NCBI GenBank assembly: GCA_026168455.1
Contig: CM047429.1
Location: 52,645,027 to 52,709,026 of the forward strand
Direction: 5' to 3'
Length of the DNA stretch: 64,000 nt
DNA from: Theocolax elegans
Lineage: Eukaryota; Arthropoda; Insecta; Hymenoptera; Cerocephalidae
This document shows, piece after piece, positions 48,792-62,180 of the stretch (within the stretch, counting starts at the first letter, position 1; every line of letters begins with the position of its first letter). The translations under genes and the position numbers were made by a program. Below the pieces are notes generated by a model, which was not told the DNA's origin, searched no databases, and was given only the letters and a program-made list of their open reading frames with translations.

Positions 48792-51700
48792 ATGGCAAAA
48801 ATCCTTGCGCCAGAAGCGGTCGCGACGATTCTGCCCTGCGATTACTGCTCTAACCTCACATACAAGCATATCCACGATTTCATCAGGTGAGCGCGGGTGA
48901 AATCTCTTGGTCTTGATATGCAGCTTCCGTTGTGTTTTCTCTCTCTCTCTCTCTCTCTCTCCTTCTCCTCCTTTCTCTCTCTATCTCTCCCTCTCTATCT
49001 TTATTTCTCTCAATGTTGCGTCAACGCGCGCCCCGCCTTTGGTGTCACTTTTTTATTCGCTTCTGTATCGCCTTCAAATTTCTTGTCGCCTTTGATACTA
49101 TTTTTTTAATCTTCTGTCTTTCGGCACATTCAATACCTAATGTTATTTTTGCTAGATTACAAATTCATAAAAGTGATTCCAGTTAGTCTTAGTTCGTTCA
49201 TGCTCCTCTTCTTCGTTACCGGACTTAACCTTCAAATTGTGATGGCTCTTTTTGGTCAAATGTGAATGTCAGTGTTGAAATGCTTGCAGACATTTGCGCG
49301 AGGAACATTGCAGCCAAGAGGGTGGCTCCTTCGTTTGCCGTTATGGTTACAACGGTGTTTGCTCTAGTCTTCCGGTGGAAGGAGTCTCTGACAAGGATTA
49401 CATAGCCCATGTGATCAAGCACGCAACAATGCAACAGCAAAATCAACAACAGAAGAAGAGCAATGGCCAATTGGCGGAAGGATCTGGTGCTTCTTGGTCT
49501 GTTTATTCGGCTGCACAGAATTTGCCAGCTGTACTCAATGATCCTAATAAGGGAAAGCAAAGTAATTTTCTTACAAAGACGTGGGGGGACTCTTTTATTG
49601 AAAAAGTGGACATACAAAAGAGTCCCTATTTACCAGAGATCACTGTACAGCATCTGGAAAGTTATTTAAAAAAAATCGTAAGAGTAAGTTTTTTTGTTTA
49701 TTAATTCTTGAATATGAAAACATTGACCAACCTATTCTAATCTTATTAATCATTTCAGAGATACCGTAAACATTCACGTTTAAACTCTAATTCAAATCTT
49801 CCTCCTTCACCTCATGAATTATTACAAAATTTTCCTAATCTTAGAAAAGTTAAATCATTTACTACTTTCAACGGGCCAACTGGTAATATGTGATAACAAT
49901 AATACATTATTAATCTCTTCTTTGTATTTGTATTTTTTATTTTTTTACGAATATTAAATGTTTTTAGAACGTTCACAGTTTGATTTAAGTAACATACCAA
50001 AGGTTTTTTTGAATCCTAATTTGGATCTTTCAAGAAAGGAAAATTTCAATGATGTCTTTGCCTTTTCGAAAGAGGGATTACTTGGTGAAGGAAAAAATAT
50101 TGTTTCTAATGTTAAACAAATGCAAGAAAAGGTATAAATACATAATAAATTATTTATATTCAATTATGACATGATTTTAATCAATATTTTTGTATTCAGC
50201 TTACCCATTATTTGGACATTGTAGAAGTCAAAATTGCTGAACAAGTAGCATCAAAATCTCAAGCATTCTTTCATGCAATGACTTCGCACGATGTATTAAT
50301 GGAGCAATTAACGCAAACTATTACTGTATTAAAAGCTCTTCGTCAGAACATTCGTGAAATAGATAAAAATGTTGTACACAACTCATTGCAAGTTTTAAGG
50401 TATAATTTTTGTTATGTTTTTATTTATCTATATTCAAATAAATGTACTGATTATAAAATTCTTACTAGACTGGAACGAGCTAAATCTAATCACTTGTTGG
50501 TACAAGAGAAACTGAAACTAATAGCAACAGTTCATCAAAGTCAACCAATGATTCAGTCTTTACTTTCAACACCAGATTATGTTGCTGCCTTAGATGTTAT
50601 TTCTACAACACAAGAAATATTATTACAAGAATTGAATGGAATTCATAGTTTTAGGTAAGTCAATTCATATTAAATTCATATTATCAATAAATTTATATAT
50701 TTAATTTTTTTTATTGTCTATTTTAGACATTTAGGTTCTCAATTGTCGGAGATGGAAAAACTTATAAATAAAATGTTGCATACAGAATTTGAACGTTATG
50801 CAACTGCAGATTTAAATAGACCTCTAGGTGGAGATAATACTGTATTAGATGGGGTAGGAGAGATAATTAATATTTTCTTACAAATATATATTAACCACAT
50901 AAATAAATAATTTAAATTTTATTTGTAGGATAAACTTGTTTCTATTATATCCGGTCTTTTGCGTCAAAAGCATTTTCAGTTTATAGACACATACAAAGAA
51001 GAAGCAATGACAACAGTGAGAGCTGTAACAAAACAGCGTGTTATAGAAGCATTAGCCGATAGCGATTGTTGTAGTGATCAACAAGCAGCTGCTCTTGAAG
51101 TCGGTGGCCTTTCCCTTAATGAGCGATTAAAACTTTTGGATAATACAATACAATCTTTGACTTCTCTTTTACATCGAATTAAGGTTTATTCAGTAACAAT
51201 GTCTACTGATTATATAAATTAAGTGTAAAAATATATTTTACAAAAGAATTTTATTTTAGGCAGTTCACAGTGTTATGCATGATACAGCTGATTTAGCAGC
51301 TGGTAAATTATCACCTGAACGTTCAAATGAACCACTTATGGATCGCCTTTTGGCAGATGATGATCACATGCGTGTAACTACAAAATTGGGTGATATGTTA
51401 ATTTCCATTTGTGATTATTGCCACGAAAGATTAGGAAATCTTGTATCTGCAAGCCCAACTGAAAGTGAGAAAGAGAAAGTAGTGAATGATGGATCGTCTA
51501 ATAAATCAACTGATAAAGAATCAAAGAATTGGACTGATACATCGTGGTTAAGCGAAAGAGCAACGACTGCTCAAGTTTGTAAATTAGCAAATATTGTAGA
51601 AGATTTTATAGATACTTGTGAAAAGTTGTGTGGAAAACAATGCATTGCTCTTCGTTCTGCTTTTAAGGTATAATATTTTTTGTCTATTATTAATTGTTAC

Positions 51701-53626
51701 ACAAACTATGTTTTAGTATAATATGTAGTATATTTTATATGACCAGACAAAGACTATTTTATCATAAACATTTTTTTTATAAATAATTTTTTAAGCAATT
51801 TTTATGATTTTTTAATAGCAAATTTCTCAGTAAGAATGTTGAATTGAAATATGTATACTGAAGAAAAAAATGTGATCTGTAATTGATCATTAAAAATTAA
51901 AAAATATTGAATTTTTGAATTTTATTATTAATATTTTTATTATTTATTTTATAGGCTCAAGCAAGTAAGTTTGTACAAAAATTCCATTCTGAAAGAAAAG
52001 TTAAATTAAGCCACGTATTGGATTCAGAAAGGTGGAAACAGGCCGATGTTCCTGTAGAATTTCAAGCTATAGTGAATTATATTCACAAAAACGCATGTTT
52101 TCCTTACGAATTGTGTAAATCGGATATTAATAAAAGTGATAAAATTGCCAATGTTATTTATATCGAAGACGAAAAATATGCTGTTGTAGGGACCGTTCTT
52201 ATATTAATTCAAATAATTCACGAATATTGCAGGTATATATAATTGCTTTACAATTCCCATACACCAATTTAATAATTCTGTGTCAACTATTAATACGTAT
52301 TCAATTTTTATCTGTTCTATTTATATAGAACTGCGAGTGAACTATCAGTATTATCTGGTATGATAGGTCGTCAACTGGCTGAGATACTTCGTCATTACAA
52401 TTCCCGTTGCTGTCAACTTGTGTTAGGCGCTGGCGCTATGCAAGTAGCAGGACTTAAAACAATTACGAGTACTATTCTTGTTTTAGCTGCTAGAAGTTTA
52501 AAGTTAGTACTTTGGTTAATGCCATATGTTAAAGCACATTTCCAAGGTAACTGATAATATTAAATATATGTTTTAATATTGAATTTTTCATAGTTGAATA
52601 TTAATTTAGCCATAAAATTTTTGTAGCTCTAGTTGAGCAGAGTACTAATCACAGTATCGTTGGAATGTCGAGTATGAGTGGTGGAGTTGCTTTACTCGAT
52701 ACTGTCGAAAGAGATATTCGATCTCACATTCGTGAAATAGAAGGAAAAATATTAACTATTGTAGATAATCTCTTAGGAGGACAGATTAATAGTTGGACTG
52801 CTAGGCCCCCTGTTCCTTCACAATCATTTAGAAATATTTCTAGGTATGTATAGGTTAACAAAATTACGGCCTCACAAAAGCGTTGTGACACATTCTTAGT
52901 ATATATAGTAAATAACAAATGTATATACGTTTTGTTAATTATTGGTATTTGTATTTTAGTGTAAAATTTTGAAATATTTAAAACCAATTGAATAAAGATG
53001 GGTATATTCTTTTTCATTTAAGGGGATGTTGGACTCAAAAAATTCTTATATTTTTTTATAAACAAAAAAATTAATTTTTCGAAAAATCCTTTACGTCAGA
53101 TCCTTATGTTTTCTTTAAACCATATACCCAAATATCTTCGGATTCTTAAATCCTTGATTAGCGTAGAATGTTTGAGTTTAAAGTGTATACTTTTTTTACT
53201 CAAAATTACCGAGTAAAAATTTGATTATTGAATTATTATTACATAAATGATTTTTTTGTCAAAAGTCAATCGTTACGACTTCCCTTATGTTTTAAACTAT
53301 CCGTATAGATTTTTTTGTATAAAATTAATTTTTAATATTTCTTTTTTTTATAATGTTTAAAAAGGCACTTGGTAAAATTGCACGAAGCAGTGTCTGGCAT
53401 TCTTCCAAACGACGAGGTGCAAGCACTTTACCGTACTGTACATACGACTTTCAAGGAAAAGTTAAGAGAGCAACTGGTGAAGATGAACATCGTTAACAAC
53501 GGTGGTCCGCAACACGGTGTCGTTACTTCCGAACTCACATTCTACCTCGAAACACTAAGAAATCTTAAAGTTTTACCAGCAGAGGAATTGAGTAATAATT
53601 GCTTGGATGACGTATGGTCTAGATAA
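48792..53626 (+). CDS. VPS54: VPS54, GARP tethering complex subunit, 13 exons
   Basis: A subunit of the Golgi-associated retrograde protein complex, which tethers endosome-derived vesicles at the trans-Golgi. Exons: 48792-48886, 49290-49683, 49759-49882, 49968-50131, 50200-50399, 50469-50654, 50727-50853, 50929-51183, 51260-51667, 51955-52232, 52329-52546, 52627-52843 and 53365-53626 (stop TAA). They sum to 2928 bp, giving 975 aa, the usual family length, and all phases agree. The N-terminal domain includes LTHYLDIVEVKIAEQVASKS (from residue 260) and AFFHAMTSHDVLM. The C-terminal domain includes SERWKQADVPVEFQ, YAVVGTVLILIQII and SRCCQLVLGAGAMQVAGLKT, all near-invariant in VPS54. An unusual N-terminal Cys/His cluster fits C-x2-C-x13-H-x4-H at residues 16-38. 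The single-copy, ubiquitous role fits its CpG promoter. Intron 12 holds a small repeat at 53020-53286. Confidence 0.95.
48937..49010. repeat. CT-rich low-complexity tract
   Basis: (TC)n with interruptions in intron 1 of VPS54. It produces Leu/Ser-rich ORFs in all three plus-strand frames. Confidence 0.85.
53020..53286. repeat. Candidate small inverted-repeat element in VPS54 intron 12
   Basis: The left end AAGGGGATGTTGGACTC and the right end ACGACTTCCCTTA form an imperfect inverted repeat. The sequence just past the right end (TTTTAAACTAT) matches in reverse complement a segment of the element at 43160-43543, suggesting one small family. No coding content. Confidence 0.35.
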
Positions 53627-54693
53627 CATGCAGAGCGTGTTGTGTACTGTATTATTGATGCAATCAAGTATCACAGGAACAGATGACCATTGACATGTAT
53701 CAGTGTTCGCCCTGTGTTACACAATATTGCAAATGGAATTGCAAAAAACACGTTACATATTCCAAAATTGTGGAATAGTTGTATTTCTATTCATATTATA
53801 TATGCCTATACAAACGTGGAGAAAAAGTAATGTTGCACGAATTGAAAAAATATTTGCCTATATATACTTGGACGTTACAGATGATTACGTCACAAGTCCT
53901 ATATAAAATCAGACTGAAACGAATAGAATAAAAAAAGTCATGTAATAAGGTAATAGTTGGACCAAAAAAGTATAAATGATTAATTCAAATTGCATCATGT
54001 ACTGAATTAGTAACTGATATTACATAAAGATTGGTGTTATTGAAAGCAGCAATCGAGACATACAAAAACAGTCTTCAATTCACTGCCATTGGACGATAAT
54101 GCTATAATTTTGTTAAACTACGTTAAATTGCATAGTTGGCATTGTTTACAATTAATAAAAATAGGGACGCTAAAGCGCAATGTACACTTGACAAAATGTA
54201 GTTAAACCGCACGTAAAACGTGACAATTGGAAATTACTAACTCTTTAATTTGTTTACTCATGTGTTTTTTCGAGCATTCCGTATTTATTTTCTGTTTTTG
54301 TTGTGCTCTAGTCTACAATGTAAATAATGATAAACATTAAATTTGAATTCATAACAGAAAAAGTGATATTAGACGAATACGATGCACGAAGTGACTCGAA
54401 GTGGCATTGTTTAGTTTTCCAAATTATTAAATTGTGTGTTACAATGAATACTTATTTAAAAAAAAAATGACAACTTATTATATACATAATAAGTGTTTTC
54501 GTAATATTAAAATTTGTTTACAGATTTCACAAGAAATCTTTTATTAAGACTGATAAACTTCATTGTATCACTATCGTGCACATCACTCGTCAAACAAAAG
54601 GTGTAGAAAAGTTTAACGAGCATGTTACTGTGTAATGCCTCTTATATTATGCCAGATGTTGTATGATTACTTATTACACTTATGTCATGCATA

Positions 54694-54696
<3 letters not shown>

Positions 54697-54726
<30 letters not shown>
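54697..54726. repeat. (TTA)n microsatellite
   Basis: About ten TTA/ATT trinucleotide units in the VPS54 3' flank. Confidence 0.9.
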
Positions 54727-54729
<3 letters not shown>

Positions 54730-54763
54730 CATCACTTTGGTTCAAGTCTTACGAATTATTTTC

Positions 54764-54769
54764 AATAAA
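54764..54769 (+). terminator. Polyadenylation signal AATAAA, probably VPS54
   Basis: Canonical hexamer in the intergenic space about 1.1 kb after the VPS54 stop. An earlier AATAAA-like site occurs near 53929, so shorter 3' ends are possible. Confidence 0.4.
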
Positions 54770-55034
54770 AACGATCTAGTCAAATTTTCCATACTTTATA
54801 AAGAAATATTTTGATAATACTTATTCATTTTTAACGTAAACAAATCTTTCTCTTTGTTTAATTCTTGTCTTTATATAAAAGTCTTGGGCGTTTTATATAA
54901 GGGAATGGATCTATTGGACACACGTTTCTATGGAGACGAGCGTAAAAACAAAACACAATGCACCCTGGACAACGCAAGTTTACGTAAAGTGACCATTGTT
55001 GATTTAAAATTTGGTTTGATCATTGACTTTTGAA

Positions 55035-58000
55035 ATGACCGATAGATTATCGTAAGTATTTCCATAAAATATACGATATGTGTATATATGCATATGTATA
55101 TATGTATATATAAATATATATCTCAGAGAGTTTAAAATATTTAATTTGTCCACGCTACAATTATATTTATAATTCTTTGTTAAATGAATTGTAAATCTGT
55201 ATGCAAAATGCAGAATCCTCACGTTAAATATATTATTTAAAAATATTTGAAAAAAAAAAATTGTTTATAATTATTTACGAAAAAAGGAAATAAAATATTA
55301 ATAAAAATTCTCAGTCTAATGTATTTATTATTCACATTCCTAAATTGTAGTACGACGTTTCATCATTATTTATTATAATAAATTAAATATATTTTACCAC
55401 AATAGTCAAGAACAATCGAAAGATTTAGCTTTGAAAGCTATCGTGGAACAGGAAACACGTAGAAAAACTGATCCACATGAAAGTCATGAAAAATCAATTA
55501 TAATTGTTGGGAGTAAAGAAGTCGTAAGTATTTATGAAATATTGTATTAGCAAAATGTTTCTAATATATTTTTGTGATATTCCAATGAAAAGACTTATAA
55601 ATAAATTATCATTATCGAATAAATATTATTTAGGGGAAAACGACAATGGTATACAGATTTTTAGAAAAGGAAGATACACCGAAACCAACTATCGCTATGG
55701 ATTACAATTATGGAAGGAAAGCGGGAAAAAGTTTGGTAAGATGTTTAATTTACCGTGGAAAGGTTTAAAATTTATGATTGAACTTCAAATTTAAGTGTGC
55801 GTACAAATAATATACTGTTCTGTTTGTTCGATTTTACGTATTAACATCTGTATATAGACTAGATAAAACGGTATAGCTATATTTACATAAAAAATGTAGG
55901 TGGTTAGAAATGTTGATAGGAGGGTAGGTGTGTTGATCGTTCAAGTAAACGCAAATTTAATTAGGTCAAAGACGTAGTGCACGTGTGGGAAATCGGACAC
56001 CTGGCTTCATCGCTGATATCCGGCGCGATGACGGGCTGCACCCTCAGTCATTCGCCTCATCACACAACGATTCTAATAATGCTGGACCTTAGCAAACCAG
56101 AAGCGCTTTGGAATTCGTTAGAAGAGTGCTTAACGGTATTGAGGTATTTATATACATACAATTTTACATATCAAAATTAAATTTAATATTTTACTTATTA
56201 TAACTATATATAACTATATATAACTATATATAACTATATATATATATAAAATAACATACAAAATAACTATATATATGTATATATATATCCGTTATACGTA
56301 ATTACGTAATTGCAAATTACGTTTTTTTATCTCTTTGTACAGTATTTTGATTTTATATTTCCTATAATATCATTGAATTCTATTTAGTAAACTTTTAGTA
56401 GCGATTTTATATAGTGTTTCAAATCGAATAGTTTATAAAAAATCTAGCATCTTATTAAATTTAAGGTACGAATTATTTATTACCTTCACGACCGAAGTAT
56501 AACGATTTATTGATTACAGTAGCGCGATGAAGTTTAGTTATACAATGGAATTGATACAGGAGATGAAAGAGGCTAAGATAAAGAGTCATATGGAGCGCAC
56601 GAAAGCTTTGGATGAAGATCCCGTCGAAGATCCTTTCCCAATGAAAATGTGTATAATTGGAGGTAAATACGATGAGCTGAAAGATTCGGATGGCGACGAC
56701 AAGGAGTTTATCGGACAAATTCTAAGAGCCGTGGCCCACGTGCTCGGAGCGAGTCTTCATTATCACTCGGCCAAGGACTCGCACCTGCTCAGAAAGACCA
56801 AGGAGTTACTTTCTCACTACGGTTTCAAGGGACAGTCCATGTAACGTATTGACATTTACAATATATATACCTTATATCTCATAAATTGAAGCAGATTTTT
56901 GCGCGTTAAAATTTTTTTACAATTTTTACAATTTAATTGTCGCGTGATCGATAATTATAACTATAATGACACATGTAGCTTGAATTCGAAAATGGTAGAA
57001 TATACAGTCCAATCGCTGGAAATATAAGATTTTCAATAAAAAATATTTTTACCGAAAAGTGCAGAAGTAACGCGTATAACAAACAATATTTGCATAATTA
57101 ATTATTGTTGACAAGAAAAGGAGTGAATATAAGAGTTATAAAGGAGCAATATTTAAAACAGTAGTTACATTTTACTTCATCCACGTAGACTTACTTTCAT
57201 TTATTTTATAACTTTTGATTGTCGCGACTTCTTGAAGCAAGGAAGAAAGTTCTGAATGCACACACACGCCAATAAGTAAACCTGCAGTAATACACAATTA
57301 CTGTTTCAACTAGAGTTGTTTTGTCGTGCACCACATATTATTCATTTATGTCAAACTTGCGGGAGAAAATTCATCCGGGTCTTTCTTCTCGTAAAGTGTG
57401 CTTCTTTATTTTTTCTTGACACTTGGAAATTTGGTTAGACGATCACACCTGTTTCAGTCTTTGTGATATACAATGTCGTGTCCAGTTATATACTTGTAAT
57501 TATTTCCTGTCGCATTTAATTACCTCTGCACATTTCCAATTATTTTTATTTTAATTAGCTTTATTTTTTCTATACCGTTGTGTTAATATTATTGACAAAA
57601 TCAGAAAAAAATCCAGCATCATACAAAATGATTGAGGAAACGGTTATCTGTCTTGATATTAGGTAGAGGTTTCGAGCAAAATTGTGTCCTCAAATCGATA
57701 GAGGTAATGATATTCAATTAAACCGTGTCAACTCTAATTTATACTACGGTCAAGTGCAATATATGTATACACACACACACACACACACTTTTATTTATCG
57801 AATCAATTATATATATGTAACATTTTATACTTGTTCTTGAAGGTGGTTGTACTATTTTTGTTATAAAAAACTATATATCGATTTTTCGCTTATATTGTTA
57901 TATATATTACAATTTTTTTTATTATTTAGTTTTGTTGCAGCACATATGTGAAAAAAATAAACATTTTTTTTGAAACTTGGAAGTTTTAGCGTTTATATTT

Positions 58001-59319
58001 AGCCTCATTATTTCTTACTCATTTCAAGAAATGTTAAAGAATAGAACTGTATAGAGACACTTTTAATACTTTTTATGTAACAACTTGTGCAACAACAACT
58101 GCTTCCAAATTGTATTTTTCTTTCGAAGACTAGAAACCATCTTTTTTAATGATGAAGGGAATTCGTTATTAAGTTACTATTTAGCATAATTATAATATTC
58201 AGTATAATTAATAAATGAAATTTTGAATAAATTAACAAACTACATAACTCATAATATTATTCTAATAGTGAAAAAGAAAATAAAAATGTCGTTGAGAGCT
58301 AGATTTTATTGTTATTATATTTCATTAATTTATACGAGCATATATATAGGTATACAATACATAAAACAGTAAATATACATTAATTTCATAATCAATCTTA
58401 TATTATTGACGACAAAGTATACCTATATCTTTTGTGTGCCCTTTTATCACATTTAGGAAGGGAAGTGTGACGGATTACGATAAGCCGCTGTCCGTGCCCG
58501 CAGGCAGTGATTCGTTTGCCGCGATCGACCTGAAATTCTCTCACGACCGGACTGCCACGACCTTGAACGCGATTAAGCAGATCTACGTTTCGCGATTCCC
58601 GCAGGGACCGAAGGAGCCAGAGAGCAATTTCGAGGATCCTGCCAACGATCCTAATTTTAACGAGCCGATTGTCGATCGAATGCGACTTCTACGCGAACAG
58701 GTAATCGTAAACTGACATTTAACTTTTACTTGGATAAACATACTTCTCGAGAAATAAACTTTAAAGTTAAAATTGTTTAATTATTTAATCGAACATAACT
58801 ATTTAAAATGTGAGAAGCATTGATTTAAAAGGGAACTTTAATTTTACAAATTTTCATTAAAACTTTAACTTTCGCGTTCACGAGTAATATTTTATCTATA
58901 ACGTTACGCATGAGTGAAAATGTTACACTTTCGAATAATTTGAATCTCATTCAAATAGTTTTGAACCGCATCAATGGAACCTTTTTATTACGATATATAT
59001 ATATACGTACATTTTTATTTGTTCGGAAAATCATTTCGAGATATACGTTGTGCGCAAATTGCGTATTATATAGAAAATATGTGTATTTTACTTTCACTCG
59101 GAACGAATGCGGTAAATGAGCGTTACACGAAAATTAAAACGCGTGTACAATGAAATTTCTCTTTTGGGGCTCGCCGTATGCAAGAAATAATACATAATCA
59201 ACTATGTAAAAAAAAATCATTTAGTTTTTGCTTGTTTTTATTCGCAGGAAATCAGTATTCTTTTACGAGACATGATGGAATCACCTGTCGCGAATCTCCC
59301 GATCCCCGAGCCGTACTAA
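55035..59319 (+). CDS. DYNC2LI1: Cytoplasmic dynein-2 light intermediate chain 1, 7 exons
   Basis: A subunit of the dynein-2 motor that drives retrograde intraflagellar transport in cilia; in insects this means ciliated sensory neurons. Exons: 55035-55051, 55406-55523, 55634-55735, 55965-56143, 56520-56840, 58457-58700 and 59248-59319 (stop TAA). They sum to 1053 bp, giving 350 aa, close to the 351 aa I recall for the human protein. Phases agree and all sites are GT/AG. A P-loop GSKEVGKT spans residues 41-48. Family segments include TIAMDYNYGRKAG, HVWEIGHLAS, MKMCIIGGKYDE and HYHSAKDSHLL, and the C-terminus reads SILLRDMMESPVAN. The first exon is only 17 bp and was found by phase-matching its donor to exon 2. 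A polyadenylation signal AATAAA lies at 59366-59371. Confidence 0.95.
56201..56246. repeat. 10-bp tandem repeat (TAACTATATA)n
   Basis: Four or more consecutive copies of a 10-bp unit in intron 4 of DYNC2LI1, merging into a TA run. Confidence 0.85.
57769..57788. repeat. (AC)n microsatellite
   Basis: Pure AC dinucleotide run in intron 5 of DYNC2LI1. Confidence 0.9.
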
Positions 59320-59365
59320 AAAGCTGCAAGACCTTTGTGTTTAAAGAAACTGTTTTGTAATCAAT

Positions 59366-59371
59366 AATAAA
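59366..59371 (+). terminator. Polyadenylation signal AATAAA of DYNC2LI1
   Basis: Canonical hexamer about 47 bp after the stop codon; a second one follows near 59440. Confidence 0.55.
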
Positions 59372-59589
59372 TTAAGAAAGAGTCGACGATTTTTAAATAG
59401 ATATAGTCACTGTTGTTCGATGACCGAAATAGAAATTGTTGAATAAAACGATCCTTTAATTTGTATACAAACTTTGTAATTCTTATCTGCATTTTAAGGA
59501 AGCTTTATAACCGCGAGAATAATTAATATATAAATATTTCCCTGTCGACGACTGCAAAATAGTCGTAAATCCTGCAGACTCATCGAGGC

Positions 59590-60193
59590 GCGATTCTCTA
59601 TCAAGTGGAAAGTCCGAAAATCCGACGGGTTAGGTGTAAGAGCGAGGAAAGAAAGGCAAACCACAAAAACGGTGTCGCGTCGATCAGACTCCGGGGAGCC
59701 GCAACGAAGCGCGGAAACCGAGGGAATGAAAAAGGCGTCGGGTGACCACGAGGAAAGTCGGGCCGAGTATAGAGGTAAAAAGAAAAAAGGTCGAGAGCGG
59801 AGAGTAAGTATATATAATAAGTATATGCGTGCGCGTGCGCGTGCTTGTGTGTGTGCGTGTGTGCGTGTGTGCGAGCAAGTATATAGATAGCTCGGTTAAG
59901 GATTGATACGCGTGCGCGCGCGCGCGGTTCTCGGTTCGGTTCGAAGGTCCGAACGCATGCGCGCACCGGCGCTCAAGAGTCGTCGTCGCGGGGGGGCGTG
60001 CGGCAAGACGAGCGAGACGCGCGGACTCGCGCTCGTCCTCGAGTAGAGAACGTAGCGGGTGGGAGTGCGAGCGCGTCGACGAGAGCTCATTGCGAAGATT
60101 GCCGGGAACAGTAAGGTTCAGGATCACCAGGAGGATGTCGAGGGTACAGTCACTCGGACGGCTCCACTAGCTAAGGGGAACCTCTCGACGGAG
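59590..60193 (+). promoter_or_regulatory. CpG-rich promoter with probable non-coding first exon
   Basis: This block is strongly CG-rich compared with its surroundings. It ends in a consensus splice donor, GAG then GTAAGTCG, at 60193/60194. No ORF leading into the donor looks like a protein family, and an ATG just upstream (ATGTCGAGG) closes after 11 codons. The simplest reading is a 5' UTR exon of a plus-strand gene whose coding exons lie beyond the window. It contains a GT/GC tract at 59826-59875. Confidence 0.5.
59826..59875. repeat. (GT)n/(GC)n alternating tract
   Basis: Imperfect GTGCGC/GTGTGT run inside the CpG-rich first-exon region. Confidence 0.8.
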
Positions 60194-61658
60194 GTAAGTC
60201 GCTTATCGATTCTCCCGTTAAACCGCTCAACCGCCCCCGCGCTCGCGCTCGCGCCCAACACTCCGTCGCACCTGGGCTATCGATTGTCCTCGAGGGCTCC
60301 CGAAATCCCGGTCACCTCCATCGCGCTAATCCGCGACTTACCTGCGCCCGTTCCACGGGTATTCTCTCCGTACTTTACGCTCGAGGTACTCTCGAGAGGT
60401 GTACGGTGCTTCTCCGGGAAGTTGGTGCCGTGCCGTTCCACTTTGCCAAGCGCGACCGTGGCAAAGAGCGCCGGGTGAACCTTTCACCAACTAAATCCTA
60501 TACTGTTCTTTTGTCATCCATTATTTTTATCTATCTCCCTCCGTCTCTCACTCTCTTTTTAGTATTTCTAATTTTTCGGAAATCCCGTTCCAGCGCCATG
60601 TGTACAAGGTCGAAAATTATGTTTGAACGAATGGGTCCTGATTGACGAGAAGCACGTGAGCAAAGAGAAAGCGCGCTTCAAGCCGGTACATAACGATGGG
60701 AAAAAATAATACACCTGACTATACGTCTTCCAGGTGTATCTCATTTGATCTAGGTGAAGCGTGGATCTCGCTCGCGCTCGCATTTTACAGTTTGTAATTG
60801 AACGCACCGGTGAAGCCCTTCCCCCTATACGACGAGGATGTGCGAGAGGAATTAGCCACCGTAGTCGGTTATCCGCAAAGGCACTCCCTTATCCGTTTTC
60901 TCCCGCATCGCTCTTACCTTCTCTCGCGACCTTCTTGGGTAGTAGACTAGCTCGAGCTGCTATTCGTTTCTATACGATCGACTTTTCGACCTTGTCCTGT
61001 TCCTACGAGTTTTGGTAATACATTTCCAATGGATTCCCTCTTAAACGTTTCCCTTATAGTCGCGTATGCAGAACTCGAAGATATCGACGATTCATTCTTC
61101 TTTATCTCTCTTTGTGTCTCTCTTTCTGTTTTTTAAAATTGTACCAGCTCGATGTAACTTTTATCGGATGTCAGCATTATCCATGATGTAGAATCATTAT
61201 GTATTTATAACCTCCACCTCTTAATTGGTATCTCGACGAGGAAGAAAAGGATCGCCGTTACGCGAAACAAGTTATAGGTAGACGCATCTTTACAACGCAT
61301 CAAATTACCTTTCGTAACGTATCTCGTGATTCTCGCTCTCGTGGAATATACCTCGAAAGCTCGTTTTCTTATATTATACGCTTACGTATACTATAAGGTA
61401 AGATCCGCACGCGCGAATTTGAATTTACGCGATATTATATAGTTATATACGCGTATATATCGTACTCGCACCAATGATCGAGCTTTCGACGAAAATAGTT
61501 CGAGTGGTATAGCAATATAGAACGTTTAAGCTCCACCATCCACGAAAATCCGATCTTACGTTCCAGCGGTTACACCGGGATCTTTGATTGGCTTCTATCA
61601 GCTATTGGGGAATGCATTATCGTCTCTCCGTGATCGCGACGCCTTGAAATTCCCTTTG

Positions 61659-61660
<2 letters not shown>

Positions 61661-61694
<34 letters not shown>
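61661..61694. repeat. (TC)n microsatellite
   Basis: Pure TC dinucleotide run of about 30 bp. Confidence 0.9.
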
Positions 61695-61695
<1 letters not shown>

Positions 61696-62180
61696 CCCTT
61701 GTTGGCTTCTATTTTCCTCGTAGGTTTACTATCTATAGATACCCGGCGTACGCTAGCACATTTGCTTTTTAATTAAAGATCGACTTAACGCGATATGGAT
61801 ATGGCCTAACTCCTCAATTACATAGGAAGTAAAAACCTGTAAAACTTGGGTACCGTATTTCTGTAACAAGTATATAACTTTATGATCGCGCCCTCTTATT
61901 CATATTCATAAAGTTTACATTTTATTAGCATGGATTTCCGCTTAAACGAGTTTCCCCTATAATTACATTCCTTTATCGCCAAGTGTATATTTGCAAATGC
62001 GCGGTCATATAGAAAGAGGCGCGCGAGCTATAAGATATTGCGTAAATTAGGTTATTATACTGCCGGTTAACCCGTGTTCTCGGTGAAGCGCGCCTCAACT
62101 AAATTAAGTTTCTTTTTTTTATCTAATACATCGACTATTTTATTCAAGCCTAAGTAAAAAAATGAAAATTTTTCACGCGG

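Larger units (their letters stand above)
53627..55034. other. VPS54 3' UTR and DYNC2LI1 upstream region
   Basis: About 1.4 kb between two genes on the same strand. It contains a (TTA)n run at 54697-54726 and an AATAAA polyadenylation signal at 54764-54769. The ATG of DYNC2LI1 follows about 270 bp later, so its promoter must be compact. The ORF at 53703-53906 has no family features. Confidence 0.5.

Noticed and set aside
56201..56246. CRISPR-like direct repeats
   Set aside because: A short 10-bp tandem array without spacers in a eukaryotic intron; a minisatellite.
59601..60127. Minus-strand ORFs with HTHTH and Arg runs
   Set aside because: Translations of the GT/GC repeat and CpG-rich leader; no conserved domain.
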